A stretch of DNA of 64,000 nt from Acidobacteriota bacterium (GTDB lineage Bacteria > Acidobacteriota > Blastocatellia > Chloracidobacteriales > Chloracidobacteriaceae): contig JACQXX010000083.1 of assembly GCA_016208495.1 (NCBI GenBank), positions 1 to 64,000 of the forward strand, in the 5' to 3' direction. The notes under the pieces are model-generated. The model saw nothing but the letters and a program-made list of their open reading frames with translations, made no database searches and had not been told where the DNA came from. The position numbers and the translations under genes were made by a program. Positions 1 through 10,100 of this stretch are shown here, piece after piece. The stretch's first letter is position 1. Every line of letters begins with the position of its first letter.

Positions 1-304
1 GCAATAAATCGTTGAGTGATGGACTTATCTGCTTGCGGTAATTGACATAATACCCGGTCAATTCCTTGAGCGTCCAATCGTCGAATGGTTCTTGTAACGA
101 CTTGTAACTCACCAGGTTATGATCCGCCAGATTCTCTAAACCATCAGGCAATGGCTGCTCCCACTGCCCATCACCCCGCCGAATGATCACAATATCGAGC
201 AGTTGCCGCTTCACCGACAGGTCTTTTTCCAACTCCACCTCATATGGCGACCCTCGGAAGAAATCCATCAACGCTATCCCAAACAACCGATGCCAGTTGA
301 TCAT
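1..304 (-). CDS. Conserved hypothetical protein, 3' end cut by window edge
   Basis: The reverse strand is open from an ATG at 304 to the window edge, giving 101 codons without a stop. The start is preceded by AGGAA about 11 nt upstream. The protein begins MINWHRLFGIALMDFF and continues with EVELEKDLSVKRQLLDIVII and a later DDWTLKELTGYYVNYRKQ. From memory this resembles a family of unnamed proteins frequent in cyanobacteria and planctomycetes. The charged ELEKDLSVKRQLLD stretch could belong to a restriction-endonuclease-like (Rpn/PD-(D/E)xK) fold, but that is only a guess. No signal peptide is visible, so it is probably cytoplasmic. The kinase gene at 381-4139 lies upstream on the same strand with 76 bp between them. 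Confidence 0.7.
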   Translation of the reverse strand, partial: MINWHRLFGIALMDFFRGSPYEVELEKDLSVKRQLLDIVIIRRGDGQWEQPLPDGLENLADHNLVSYKSLQEPFDDWTLKELTGYYVNYRKQISPSLNDLL

Positions 305-341
305 GTCGGGTACAATTCCTTATCTGGGTGATACTGACCAG

Positions 342-371
342 AAAAGCGGCGTCAAGCCGCCGCACTCCAGA
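342..371. repeat. Dispersed GC-rich repeat (GCGGCGGCTTGACGCCGC type)
   Basis: On the minus strand this reads GAGTGCGGCGGCTTGACGCC followed by GCTTT. Close copies occur at 56001-56030 and, degenerate, at 15783-15811. It lies between the kinase stop codon (381) and the partial gene at 1-304. CGGCTTGACGCCG is partly self-complementary, so it could fold in RNA. Confidence 0.7.
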
Positions 372-380
372 GGCAACTCC

Positions 381-3300
381 TTATGCGGGCGGCACTGAAC
401 CAACGATTTGAGGCTGTGCACCAGTACTCGATGCCACATTGACCGGCGCCGATGGAATCACCACGTGCAAGGTACTGCCTTCACCTTTTCCTTTGGATTC
501 GGCCCAAATCTGACCGCCGTGGGCGTCAACATAACTTTTGGCAATTGCCAGCCCGAGCCCCGTGCCGCGAGCTGAAAACTCATACCGCCCGGAACTATGC
601 GTCGAAGGATCCGGCGTCGTGTAAAACTTGTCGAAGATGCGCTCTAACTCGCTGGCGTCAATCCCGATCCCGGAATCAGTCACCCGAATGTGGGCTGACT
701 CCCCTTCACGCTCCAGCGAAATTTGAATCGTGCCGGTGTCCTGGGTGAATTTGATGGCGTTTTGCACCACATTGAGTAAAACCAGGCCAAATTTTTCCCG
801 ATCAACCGTCGCCATTACATCCGGCCCGACAATTGTCAGTGTTTGCTTTCGTTTTTCAACAAAGGGCTGGAGTTCTTCCAAAACCGCCTGAACCAGGTCC
901 TTGATATTGGCGGGCTCTCGCTTGAGCGTAAACTGGCCTTCGTTGATCTTGAGCATTTCCAGGATGTCATTGAAACTATTGACCATCCGGTCAATCATCC
1001 GCTGGGTGACCGAAAGCGATTTGTGCTGCATCGGATTTAATTCACCAAAAAATTCACCCAGGAGCGCTTCGTTATAGCCGCGAATGACCGTCAATGGTGT
1101 CCGCATTTCGTGCGAAGTAACCACGATGAAGTTGGTCTTCATCTGGTTGAGTTCCTGTAGCGTGCGCGAAACTTCCTGCTCCTGTTGATAGAGGCGTTCC
1201 AATTCGCGAAACGATTCGGCAATCATCAAATTCTTTTCTTCCAGTTCGCCATACAAACTGGCATTTTCAATCGCCACGGCGGCCTGACTCGCCAGCGATT
1301 CAATCAGGTTGATGTCTTCGTTGGTAAACGGAGGTCGCCCTGGTCGGTGACGAATATCCAGAACCGCCGCGACTTCACCGGTTCGGGTCAGAATCGGCAC
1401 ATCCATCCATCCGTCAGATGCGCTTTTTCGGGCTTGCTCAGGAACAAAACTGACAGGCTCATCATCCGGGTTGTTAACAATAATTGCTTTGGCTGACCTG
1501 GCGACTTTTCCCGGAGTTCCTTCCCCAAATTGGAAGGAAACATCACCCGCCTGCCAGCTTCCATTGACCCACTGCCGTTTAAACACCACCCGATCATCCT
1601 GAACCAGTCCAATGCCGCCGGGTTTGCCATCCACCAGCCGCGCGCTTTCTTCAGCGATATTTTGCAGTACAGCCGTGGTTTCCAGTTGTGAATTGATCAC
1701 CTGGATGCTTTCGAGCAATTGCCGCATGACCATCATTCGCTGTTCCTGCAATTGCCGCAAATGCTCAAGTTTCTGTTGTTGCCGCTGATTGAGGGTATGA
1801 ATTCGCCAGGTATAGAGCGCCGAAACCAGGGCGATGAACACAATCGCACTCAGGGCACGAAACCACCAGGTTTGCCAGAAAGGAGGGCGAATGGTGATTT
1901 CGAAATACTGTGGGTCGCTCCAGGTTTCCTGGACCGAACAGGCTTTAATCGCAAAGCGATAGCGGCCAGGCGGCAGATTGGTAAACCGGGCGGTGCGCTC
2001 TGAACCTGGCGCCGACCACTCCTGGTCAAATGGTTCAAGCCGATACGTGTACCGAACCGCCGTTTCATCAAGAAAGGTCAGGCCCAGAAATTCAAACGTC
2101 AGACTATTCTGGTCATAATCAAGAGTTGGGAGTGGTGGTGATTGTTCTTCACCTGGCGCCACCAGATTGGGGGCACCCGCGCCCGTCACGCGAATCCCGG
2201 TCAGGTGAACTTTGGGAGGCATCGGGCGCGCAATTTCCCGCGCAACTCGATATCGAACGACGCCTTCGGTCGTGCCAAACCAGACACTGCCATCCCGTCG
2301 CTGGAGACAGGCATTATTGACAATTTCATCATTGACCAACCCATCCCGAACCGAGTACACCCGTACCACGTGCTGTCCATCAAATTCGGCAATGCCCCGC
2401 TGGGTTCCAATCCACAGGTTTTTGTCAAAACGCTGGATGGTCCGAATCAGACTCCCCGGTAAGCCTTCTTTTTCCTTGAAGATCTGAGTCACCCGCGTCC
2501 CGTCGAACCGGCATAGACCATCGGTGGTCCCAACCCAGTATGTACCGTCTTGATCCTGGTAGAGGGTCCTGACACGGCGTGAAGGAAGCCCATCTTTTTG
2601 GGTAAACGTCTGAAACCGCTGTCCGTCATAGCGGGTCAATCCATTTTCGGTACAAAACCAGACATCTCCTTTCTGATCAAGCCGAATCCCCGAGACCTGA
2701 TTGCTGCTGAGTCCATCCTGGTCAGTAAATCGTTGAAAGGTTTGCCCGTCATAGCGCACCACGCCATTGCTGGTGCTGGTGGCTGAACCAAACCAGATAT
2801 GACCCTGGCGATCTTCGGCAATCGCGGTAATTCGATCTTGAGCCCCCATCTTTTCGCGCGGAAACTGGACAAACCGCTGGCCGTCAAAACAGGAAACTCC
2901 CTGGTATCCGCCAACCCACACTCGATTTCGATGGTCAACCAGAAGACACCACAAGTTGTTTTCTTCCAAAATGCCATCTTTGCTTGTATAGCGGCGCATT
3001 TCCCCAGATGGACCGAGCGATGACAGCCCGGTGGTCATTGAGGCAACCCACAACGTTCCATCCGAGGCTTCGCCAACCCCGGTCACCATGCCACGGGTCA
3101 AACCAGAGGTGTTATAGCTGGCAAATAACTCGCTACTGAACCGAAAAACCCCGTTGAGCAGTGTTCCGCACCAGAGATTTCCTTCTGTGTCTTCCAGGAG
3201 TGTCGTCAGGTAATTGCTTGGCAACCCATTGATATCATTAAAGTTGATAAACCGGTCATTTTCCAGCCGCGACAATCCACCGCCAAATGTCCCGCACCAG

Positions 3301-4139
3301 ACGCGTCCGTGGCGGTCAACAATCACGCTACTGACCAATGGGCTCGAAAGTCCGTGTTCAGTTGAATATATCTTGATCTTCAATCCATCAAAAAAACACA
3401 ACCCGCCACTGGTTGCAATCCACATTCCTTGATTGGGGTCTTCGGCAAAATCAAAGACATTGGCATCTGGCAAGCCCTGTTCACGACCCCAGGCAGTAAA
3501 GGTCAAATCATCTGGATACGCACGGTCCACAAAACGTTCAGCTCTGACAAACCCACCGCCGCGAATGCCGATCCAGAGGACTCCGGCACGGTCTTCGAGC
3601 AGTGTCCATACCCGGCCTGGTGGCAGCTTCCCAGCCCCATAGGAAAGAAAGCGCTGACCGTCAAACCGACTGATGCCCGTGGCGGTGGCAATCCAGACGG
3701 TTCCGTCACGTGCACAGAGCCCGGCGTAGGTTTCATTGCTGCCAAGGCCAGACTCCGCACGAAACGTCCGGGTGGTATCCCCGGCAATGCAATTCACCCC
3801 GCCCTGGGTTGCAACCCACCGACGCCCCTGATGGTCCTCAAAAACCGACCGAATGCTTGGGTCAGCCAGTCCATGCTCAACACTTTTCACCACGTAGTTC
3901 ACCCCATCGTACCGACAGGCACCACTCCCGGTTGAAAACCAGAGATATCCTTTCTGATCCTGATACAGGTGATAAATGGCATTACTGGGCAGACCGGCAC
4001 TGGAAGTGTAGGTTTTAAACCGATACACCTGCCCCTGCCCGCCAACTGTCAGAAACAGCCAGCAAACGGCTGTCAATACCCAATTTGCGCACAGAACTTT
4101 CCAATTTCGTCCCAACAGCGACGAATTACGGTGGCGCAT
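381..4139 (-). CDS. Two-component propeller sensor histidine kinase
   Basis: Membrane sensor kinase of 1252 aa. A hydrophobic signal segment (about 10-36) is followed by a long extracytoplasmic beta-propeller (about 38-645) built from Reg_prop repeats of the type LWIGT/WFGT..GL.RFDG. Then come a Y_Y_Y-type Ig domain (about 675-750), one membrane helix (about 758-778), a GAF domain (about 815-960) and a coiled coil. The HisKA domain has the H-box SHEMRTPLT (His1010), and the ATPase domain has the N-box QNAIKF and glycine boxes DSGIGID and GTGLGLAI (to about 1232). There is no receiver or output domain and no response regulator nearby, so the partner is unknown. The start MRH is supported by AAGG seven nt upstream and by the paralogue at 4702-6501, which starts alike. 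The ligand sensed by the propeller cannot be read from sequence. Confidence 0.95.
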   Translation of the reverse strand: MRHRNSSLLGRNWKVLCANWVLTAVCWLFLTVGGQGQVYRFKTYTSSAGLPSNAIYHLYQDQKGYLWFSTGSGACRYDGVNYVVKSVEHGLADPSIRSVFEDHQGRRWVATQGGVNCIAGDTTRTFRAESGLGSNETYAGLCARDGTVWIATATGISRFDGQRFLSYGAGKLPPGRVWTLLEDRAGVLWIGIRGGGFVRAERFVDRAYPDDLTFTAWGREQGLPDANVFDFAEDPNQGMWIATSGGLCFFDGLKIKIYSTEHGLSSPLVSSVIVDRHGRVWCGTFGGGLSRLENDRFINFNDINGLPSNYLTTLLEDTEGNLWCGTLLNGVFRFSSELFASYNTSGLTRGMVTGVGEASDGTLWVASMTTGLSSLGPSGEMRRYTSKDGILEENNLWCLLVDHRNRVWVGGYQGVSCFDGQRFVQFPREKMGAQDRITAIAEDRQGHIWFGSATSTSNGVVRYDGQTFQRFTDQDGLSSNQVSGIRLDQKGDVWFCTENGLTRYDGQRFQTFTQKDGLPSRRVRTLYQDQDGTYWVGTTDGLCRFDGTRVTQIFKEKEGLPGSLIRTIQRFDKNLWIGTQRGIAEFDGQHVVRVYSVRDGLVNDEIVNNACLQRRDGSVWFGTTEGVVRYRVAREIARPMPPKVHLTGIRVTGAGAPNLVAPGEEQSPPLPTLDYDQNSLTFEFLGLTFLDETAVRYTYRLEPFDQEWSAPGSERTARFTNLPPGRYRFAIKACSVQETWSDPQYFEITIRPPFWQTWWFRALSAIVFIALVSALYTWRIHTLNQRQQQKLEHLRQLQEQRMMVMRQLLESIQVINSQLETTAVLQNIAEESARLVDGKPGGIGLVQDDRVVFKRQWVNGSWQAGDVSFQFGEGTPGKVARSAKAIIVNNPDDEPVSFVPEQARKSASDGWMDVPILTRTGEVAAVLDIRHRPGRPPFTNEDINLIESLASQAAVAIENASLYGELEEKNLMIAESFRELERLYQQEQEVSRTLQELNQMKTNFIVVTSHEMRTPLTVIRGYNEALLGEFFGELNPMQHKSLSVTQRMIDRMVNSFNDILEMLKINEGQFTLKREPANIKDLVQAVLEELQPFVEKRKQTLTIVGPDVMATVDREKFGLVLLNVVQNAIKFTQDTGTIQISLEREGESAHIRVTDSGIGIDASELERIFDKFYTTPDPSTHSSGRYEFSARGTGLGLAIAKSYVDAHGGQIWAESKGKGEGSTLHVVIPSAPVNVASSTGAQPQIVGSVPPA

Positions 4140-4319
4140 GATCTTACCTTGAAACGCAGGCGGCTGCCGGGACCGGGATTTGGTTGCTGATCACGCAAGC
4201 CTGCGTATGGTGTTGTTTGGATTGTGGTTGAGAGCGTTGATGAGGAATGAGCGCCCTAGACTGCTTTATTGTTCTTATGAGTTGTAGCCAACCAGTATCC
4301 CACGGCCCGATGAAACGTG

Positions 4320-4420
4320 CAAGATGCAAGGTGACTGAATGACAAAATGACAAGGGGACAAGGTGGGGAGGGAGAGACGGAAATACCGGGACAACCGACA
4401 GGGAGACACAGGGGCACAAG
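4320..4420 (+). repeat. Degenerate GACAAG tandem repeat
   Basis: Part of the 562-bp gap 4140-4701 between the two kinase genes. Units such as AATGACAAAATGACAAGGGG resemble the 8-bp GGTGACAA arrays at 17107, 17396, 54352 and 54589. The short reverse-strand ORF read here is an artefact of the repeat. The 5' part of the gap (4140-4260) shares sequence with the region upstream of the second kinase, supporting tandem duplication. Confidence 0.6.
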
Positions 4421-4554
4421 AGCCATATGTGCCAAGATCAGAACTCACGTCCTAAATTGGACACACAGGTTATGAGCCGCATAAGCCCAGGATAAGGAAG
4501 AATCGGTCTTTCCGTTGTTTTTGAATGATGTGATGGTGAGACGCTGGGTTCGAT

Positions 4555-4646
4555 CTGACCGAGACTGTGGGCTTCGCACCACGGCTATCCCCGACGACGA
4601 CTCCGCAGGTCTGGAACCCTTATCTTGGCGACTATGGTGTTTCACC
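4555..4646 (+). repeat. Dispersed repeat with GTGGGCTTCGCACCACGGCT core
   Basis: One of three copies. The other two (27049-27089 reverse, 54474-54514 forward) are identical over 41 bp. The core GTGGGCTTCGCACCACGGCT is an imperfect hairpin. In this copy similarity to the 54490-54560 copy continues through a block ending CCTTATCTTGGCG. Confidence 0.7.
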
Positions 4647-4701
4647 CGAGGCGTTTCCTGGGCTCTCAATCAATTCGATGCCTGAGTTTTAGGATAGACT
4701 C

Positions 4702-6501
4702 TCAGGCATCTTCCGCCCGGCACTGATTGGCTCCTGCGGGGATTGGGTTCAATTTGGGTTCGGTCGGGATAACCAGATGGAGGGTGCATCCTTTATCTTT
4801 GCCGTCAGAACTGGCCCAAATTCGCCCACCGTGCGCGATAACGTAGCTTTTGGCAATCGCGAGGCCCAATCCCGATCCGCGAGTTGAAAATTCATAGTAT
4901 CCAGAACGGTGTGTGGAAGGATCAGAGGTGGTGTAAAACCGGTCGAAAATCCGATCTAATTCATTCGCTTCAATGCCAATCCCGGTATCTCTAATCTGAA
5001 CGTGAATTGATTTTTCCTCACACTCCAAAGAAATTTGAATGGTGCCGTAGTCCGGCGTGAACTTGATGGCATTCTGCACCACATTGAGCAACACCAGGCC
5101 AAATTTCTGACGATCCACACTGGCCACAAAATCAGCTCCAAGGACTGTCACCGTTTGTTTCCGTTTCTCGACAAAGGGACCCAGTTCTTCCTGGACTTCC
5201 TGGATCAACTCTTTCAGAGACGTTGGTTCTGGGCAGAGTGTGAACTTCCCCTCATTGATCTTGAGCATCTCCAGGATGTTATTAAAGTTATCAATCATCC
5301 GGTCAACCGTGCGTTGGGTCACTGAAAGCGAGTGGTGTTGAACCGGGTTTAATTCGCCGAAAAATTCACTCAACAATGCCTCCGTGTAACCGCGAATCAC
5401 GGTCAGCGGCGTCCGCATTTCGTGTGAGGTGACCACGATGAAGTTGGTCTTCATCTGGTTGAGTTCCTTCAGCGCACGCGAGACCTCCTGTTCCTGTTGA
5501 TAGAGCCGCTCCAATTCGCGGAACGATTCGGCAATCATCAAATTCTTTTCTTCCACCTCACCATATAAACTGGCGTTTTCAATCGCCACCGCCGCCTGAC
5601 CAGCCAGTAACTCGATCAGGCTGATGTCTTCACCGGTAAAGGGAGGTCGCCCAGGGCGATGACGGATATTCAGCACTGCGGTTACTTCACCTGACCGGGT
5701 CAGGATTGGCACATCCATCCATCCCTGGGGTGCGCTTTTTCGAGCCTGTTCCGGAGCAAAACTAATGGGCTCATCCTCCGGGTTGTTGACAATTATCGCG
5801 GTGGCGGATTTGGCGACTTTCCCCGGCGTTCCCTCCCCAAACTCGAAAGAAACGTTGCCAGGTTGCCATCCGTCATTGAGCCACTGGCGTTGAAAAACCA
5901 CCCGATTTCCTTGAACCAGCCCAATGCCGCCTGGCTTGCCGTCCACCAGCCGGGCACTTTCTTCGGCGATGTTTTGCAAAACAGCCGTGATGTCCAGTTG
6001 TGAATTGATCACCTGAATGCTCCCCAGTAACTGCCGCATCGTAATCAGGCGCTGGTTCTGTAACTGCTTGAGATGCCTCAGTTTTTGTTGTTGCCGTGCA
6101 TCCAGGGCCTGGATGCGCCAGGTGTACAGGGCATACACCGTGGAAAGAATCAGAAGTCCAGTCAGTAGCTGAAACCACCAGTTGTGCCAGAAGTGTGGTC
6201 GAATGGTGATTTCAAAGGATGGAGGTTCCCCCCAGGGTTCTGGCACCGTACGGGTTTTGACCGCAACCTGATAGTACAGGGTGGTAAAGCCCTTGGCCTG
6301 ATCGAAAAAGGTAGCTTTGAGCGCATCAAGTGTCGGTAACAATGTCGCTCGTCGGTTACGCGTGGTCACCGGATTAGGGGCACGAGTTCCGATTGCGTGA
6401 ATGCCAGCCACGGTTGTCAGCAGCCACATCATCACCACCAGTACCCTTTTGGCATACAGCAGTTCTCCACGTCGAATTTGCGACGAATCGCAATGGCGCA
6501 T
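4702..6501 (-). CDS. Sensor histidine kinase, propeller-less paralogue
   Basis: 599 aa from the MRH start (GGAAAG seven nt upstream); an in-frame ATG 15 nt further upstream is less likely. The cytoplasmic half (membrane helix, GAF, coiled coil, HisKA with SHEMRTPLT at about His360, HATPase with QNAIKF, DTGIGIE and GSGLGLAI) is nearly the same as the kinase at 381-4139. The N-terminus is a signal segment joined directly to a short remnant. GIHAIGTRAPNP..LLPTLD matches GIRVTGAGAPNL..PLPTLD of the neighbour (its residues 648-674). This is followed by an eroded Y_Y_Y remnant ending in FEITIRP. About 610 residues of propeller are absent while the frame stays open. Catalytic boxes are intact, so it is probably a functional kinase with changed or lost ligand sensing. 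No response regulator is adjacent. Confidence 0.93.
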   Translation of the reverse strand: MRHCDSSQIRRGELLYAKRVLVVMMWLLTTVAGIHAIGTRAPNPVTTRNRRATLLPTLDALKATFFDQAKGFTTLYYQVAVKTRTVPEPWGEPPSFEITIRPHFWHNWWFQLLTGLLILSTVYALYTWRIQALDARQQQKLRHLKQLQNQRLITMRQLLGSIQVINSQLDITAVLQNIAEESARLVDGKPGGIGLVQGNRVVFQRQWLNDGWQPGNVSFEFGEGTPGKVAKSATAIIVNNPEDEPISFAPEQARKSAPQGWMDVPILTRSGEVTAVLNIRHRPGRPPFTGEDISLIELLAGQAAVAIENASLYGEVEEKNLMIAESFRELERLYQQEQEVSRALKELNQMKTNFIVVTSHEMRTPLTVIRGYTEALLSEFFGELNPVQHHSLSVTQRTVDRMIDNFNNILEMLKINEGKFTLCPEPTSLKELIQEVQEELGPFVEKRKQTVTVLGADFVASVDRQKFGLVLLNVVQNAIKFTPDYGTIQISLECEEKSIHVQIRDTGIGIEANELDRIFDRFYTTSDPSTHRSGYYEFSTRGSGLGLAIAKSYVIAHGGRIWASSDGKDKGCTLHLVIPTEPKLNPIPAGANQCRAEDA

Positions 6502-6684
6502 AATCTTGCTTTCCAATGCAGGCTATTGCCAGGGCTGAGCCTGAGCTTCCGGGAATACCAGAACCTGCCTATCATGTTGTTTCAATTAAGGTTGGAAGGG
6601 CGAATATAGGGCAACTTTTGAAATGAACGGTGAGCGGGAATGGATGAACGATGAAAATTCAATCACCCCTCAAACCCTCTTGGT

Positions 6685-6996
6685 TCAGTGGTTTGATTGA
6701 AAACCGGCGGAGTTTCTATTTTCAACATCACCTGAGTGCGGCACATAATCCTGAATCAGCCGCGATACCTCACCAATTCGTTCGATTTGTTGAATAACCA
6801 GTCTGTAATCTTGCAGTTGCTTAGATTTGAAGAAATGAGGAAGGAAGTAAATCGAAAGCTGTAAACTCGAGATTGGATACCAATAGCACTCTTTTTCTGA
6901 AAAAAACCTCAATAAAAGATCATTTTCCTCAAAATTGAGAGGTTTTGACACGTACGGGCTCTGTTTCTTGAGAATCTTGAGAAGCACTTGAGACAA
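6685..6996 (-). CDS. Doubtful ORF, 103 aa
   Basis: Open frame beginning with TTG, rich in Leu, Phe and Tyr, with no family I recognise. The putative start lies in the T-tract of the strong hairpin at 6998-7033 that ends the upstream gene. No ribosome-binding site is visible, and the local AT content is higher than in neighbouring genes. It may be a gene remnant or chance. The rest of the gap 6502-7110 shows nothing else recognisable. Confidence 0.2.
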   Translation of the reverse strand: MSQVLLKILKKQSPYVSKPLNFEENDLLLRFFSEKECYWYPISSLQLSIYFLPHFFKSKQLQDYRLVIQQIERIGEVSRLIQDYVPHSGDVENRNSAGFQSNH

Positions 6997-7034
6997 AAAA
7001 TACCTGGATTGAGTTCACTCAATCCAGGTATTTG
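6994..7034 (-). terminator. Intrinsic terminator of the CARDB/beta-helix gene
   Basis: Perfect 16-bp stem (6998-7013 with 7018-7033, arms ATACCTGGATTGAG and complement), 4-nt loop. On the minus strand it is followed by a T-rich tract. It lies about 78 nt downstream of the stop of the gene at 7111-11367. Confidence 0.9.
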
Positions 7035-7110
7035 CTTTTGGTAGGTTGTGACGCGTGAAATCGCACCCGTTTCGGGATTTTTCCTGGGTGCGTTCACTCA
7101 GGTTATGGTG

Positions 7111-10100
7111 CTATGGAACGATAAACTGAAATGGGGCTGAGGTGACTCCGTTCGGATTGACCACAACCCAGGTTGACGTGGTACCGCTTGGCAGAAATTC
7201 TTTTGGCGTCCGGTTGCCCGGTGTACTGCGGGCACTGGCTTTCACCAAAATCTTCCCGTTGACGGTGTTGTTGGTAATATCAAATGTTTCAGTCACCGAA
7301 CCAACCGTGATGCGGAGTTTGGCCCCAGCTTGAATGTTGGAATTGGCGGCCACAAAAACGATTTTTCCAGTGCGTCCAAGTTTTACGCCGGGCTGGATGA
7401 CTGGCGGTGGAGCAATCAGGAAATTAGCGTCGCTGTTGGCGCGGGCAATGTTTCCTGAAGCATCCGTCACAATAATCTGCACCCTGGCGCTGGTGGTATT
7501 CAGTCCACCGGGTACATTCCAGATCAAGCTTCGTGAATCAGCCGGGATGCCCGTCATAATCAGTGTTGAGTAGCTCACTCCGCCGTCGGTTGAGAGCCGG
7601 AGTTCCTGCGCGGTAATGCGGTCATTATCGGTGGCAGTCCACTCGATTGGTCGCTCAAATGGACGACCAGAGGCAATCGCTTCGCCACCGTTGGGCGATA
7701 TGATTTTGACAACTGGCACAATGGTGTCAACCACAACAATCGCGGTGGATCGCGTGTTATTGGTTTCAACCGCTTCAGTCACCGTATTGGTGGCGTCGGC
7801 AATCACACCAATAAATTTGTTCCCAACTGTGGCATTGGTTGGAATTGGAATCGTCACAGTAATGGTTGCCGTGGCACCTGGTGTCAGCGACCCGGTTGGT
7901 CGGCTGATGAGAAAGACGTCTTCGCCGTTGCGGATGACTTCGTCATTTGACAGCACCACATCGTGGGTTGCACCGTCAGCCGTGGTCCCGCCCTGATTGC
8001 GAATTATGAACGTGAGCGTCACGTTGTTGCCAGGAATGACCTGGGTCGGTGAGACTTCCAGGCTGGTCACAACCAGGTCTGGCAATCCAGAAACTGAAAA
8101 TGCCTGGGTCGCCGTGTTGTTGTCTTCCGCCGATTCATCAACCGCATTGGTGGCATCCACCAGTGCCCCGATAAAGTAATTTCCGGGTGGGACATTGGCG
8201 GCAATCGTGACATTGGCTGTTAACGGCAATGCCGATCCACCAGCGATGGAACCAGTGTTGATACTCATCAAAACGGTGTCGCCAGTTCCAATGACAGCAT
8301 CTGTTGAAAGGACAATGCGTGTAATTGATGCTCCGGCATTGCCGGAACCAGCATTGCTCACCGTCACATTCACCGTCAGACTACCGCCCGGAGGTGTGGC
8401 TGAAGCCGACAAGGTCAGCGCCCCAACCACCAGATCGGGTTGCGGTGCCGCAATTGTCAGGTTATCGGTGGCGGTGTTGTTGTTTTCATTCGACTCGGTA
8501 ATTGCATTTCCAGAATCAGCCCGAATCCCGATGAATCTGGCCCCAGGTGTCGCCGAAGCCGGAATGGTGACATTATTGGCGGTCAAATTGACCGATCCTG
8601 CCGCTGCCAGCGGTTGCGTCGAAACGGTGGCCAGAACCTGGTCTTCGGCATCAACCGTGTTGTCATTGGACAACACGATGGTTGCAGTGCTGGTCACCGA
8701 CGTCGGCGCACTCCCCTGGTTGCGAACCGTGAACGTTACGGTGACGGTACCCCCAGCCACAACTGAAGTTGGCGTGACATTCGGAGTTTGAACAATCAGA
8801 TCCGGCAGGGCCGTGACCGTCGCCGCATCCCCAAATTCAGAAGTATTCCCCTGGGCATCAGTCGAGGTGCCCGTGATGGTAAAGCTTCCAGATGGCGCCG
8901 GGACCGTCTTTGAGAAATCGCCGTCGGTTTCAGGCGTCACTGAATCCAGATACAGTTGGGTTGGCTGGCTCGCTGGCTGGGTGCTTGCGGCAATGTTGGC
9001 AAACAGTTCAACAATCGCCGTGTTTGGAGTGGTTCCATCCAGCTTTCCGACAATCACAATGTTGCTGCCATTGACAGTGACACTGTTGATCTTCGGACGC
9101 GGTTGGAGAGCATTGGGCCCGCTGCCGGTGGCATTCGTCGCTCCGTTGTTGGCCAAATCAATCCCCAGTTTATCGTTGGCATAAATTGAATTTCGTCGAA
9201 GGCTATTGCGAACGGTGCCGGTGTCCTGCAGGTTGATCCCAATCGTCACCCCATTACCACCATTAAACGCAATGCCATTGGCGGCATTGTCAGCCGTTCC
9301 ACCAACCAGGTTGAGCGACGAATCATTGATGATTCGGATACCGTCTCCGCCATTCCCCAGGTCGGCCCGGCTGGCGTTGGTGCCAATCAAGTTTCCCTGA
9401 ATCGTGTTGGAGATTGATCCATCCAGCGTGATACCGGTGCTGTTGGCACCAGTATTGCCACCGATCAGGTTTCCATCCGAGATTCCAGTTCCGCCGATGA
9501 CGTTATTTGAAGCACCGGTGCGAATGGTAATTCCGTTGCCACCATTTCCAACGGCGGCAGTCGCGGTTCGATTCAGTCCAATCAGGTTGTTGCGAATGAT
9601 GTTATTGGTCGTGCCGATCCCTTCGATCAGGATCCCGCCGTCATTGTTTCCGGAAATGATGTTTCGGACAGCCGCCGTGCTTCCACCGATGGTATTGACA
9701 GCCGCCGTGCTCCGGATCGCAATCCCCAGATCGTTCGGGTTGTCGTCAGTCGCATCGGCATTGGTGCCGATATAGCAGGACTCGATCCGGTTGTTGGTGG
9801 CCCCAGCGCCACTAATTTCAATCCCAACTGATGATGCCCCAACAATGCCCAGATTGTGGACCACGTTGTTTCCGGCTGAAATAATCCGGAGCCCGGTTGC
9901 CACGCCGGCATTGCTGGCATCAATAAAAATTTCTGGGCCGTTTGGATTGGTGTTTGATGTAGCCGCTTGTGAGTCGCCATTGATGGTAATGCCATTTTTA
10001 TCAAGTGGCGGAAGCGGCGCACTGGCGGGCGGTTTGATAATGAAAATATTGCCGGTCACCTGAGCGCCAGGAATCGCAAACACAATTGAATCACCCGCCT

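Noticed and set aside
3429-3935. 168-codon forward frame
   Set aside because: Antisense shadow of the propeller of the kinase at 381-4139.
8195-8791. 198-codon forward frame
   Set aside because: Antisense shadow of the CARDB region of the 7111-11367 gene, whose domain matches are unambiguous.
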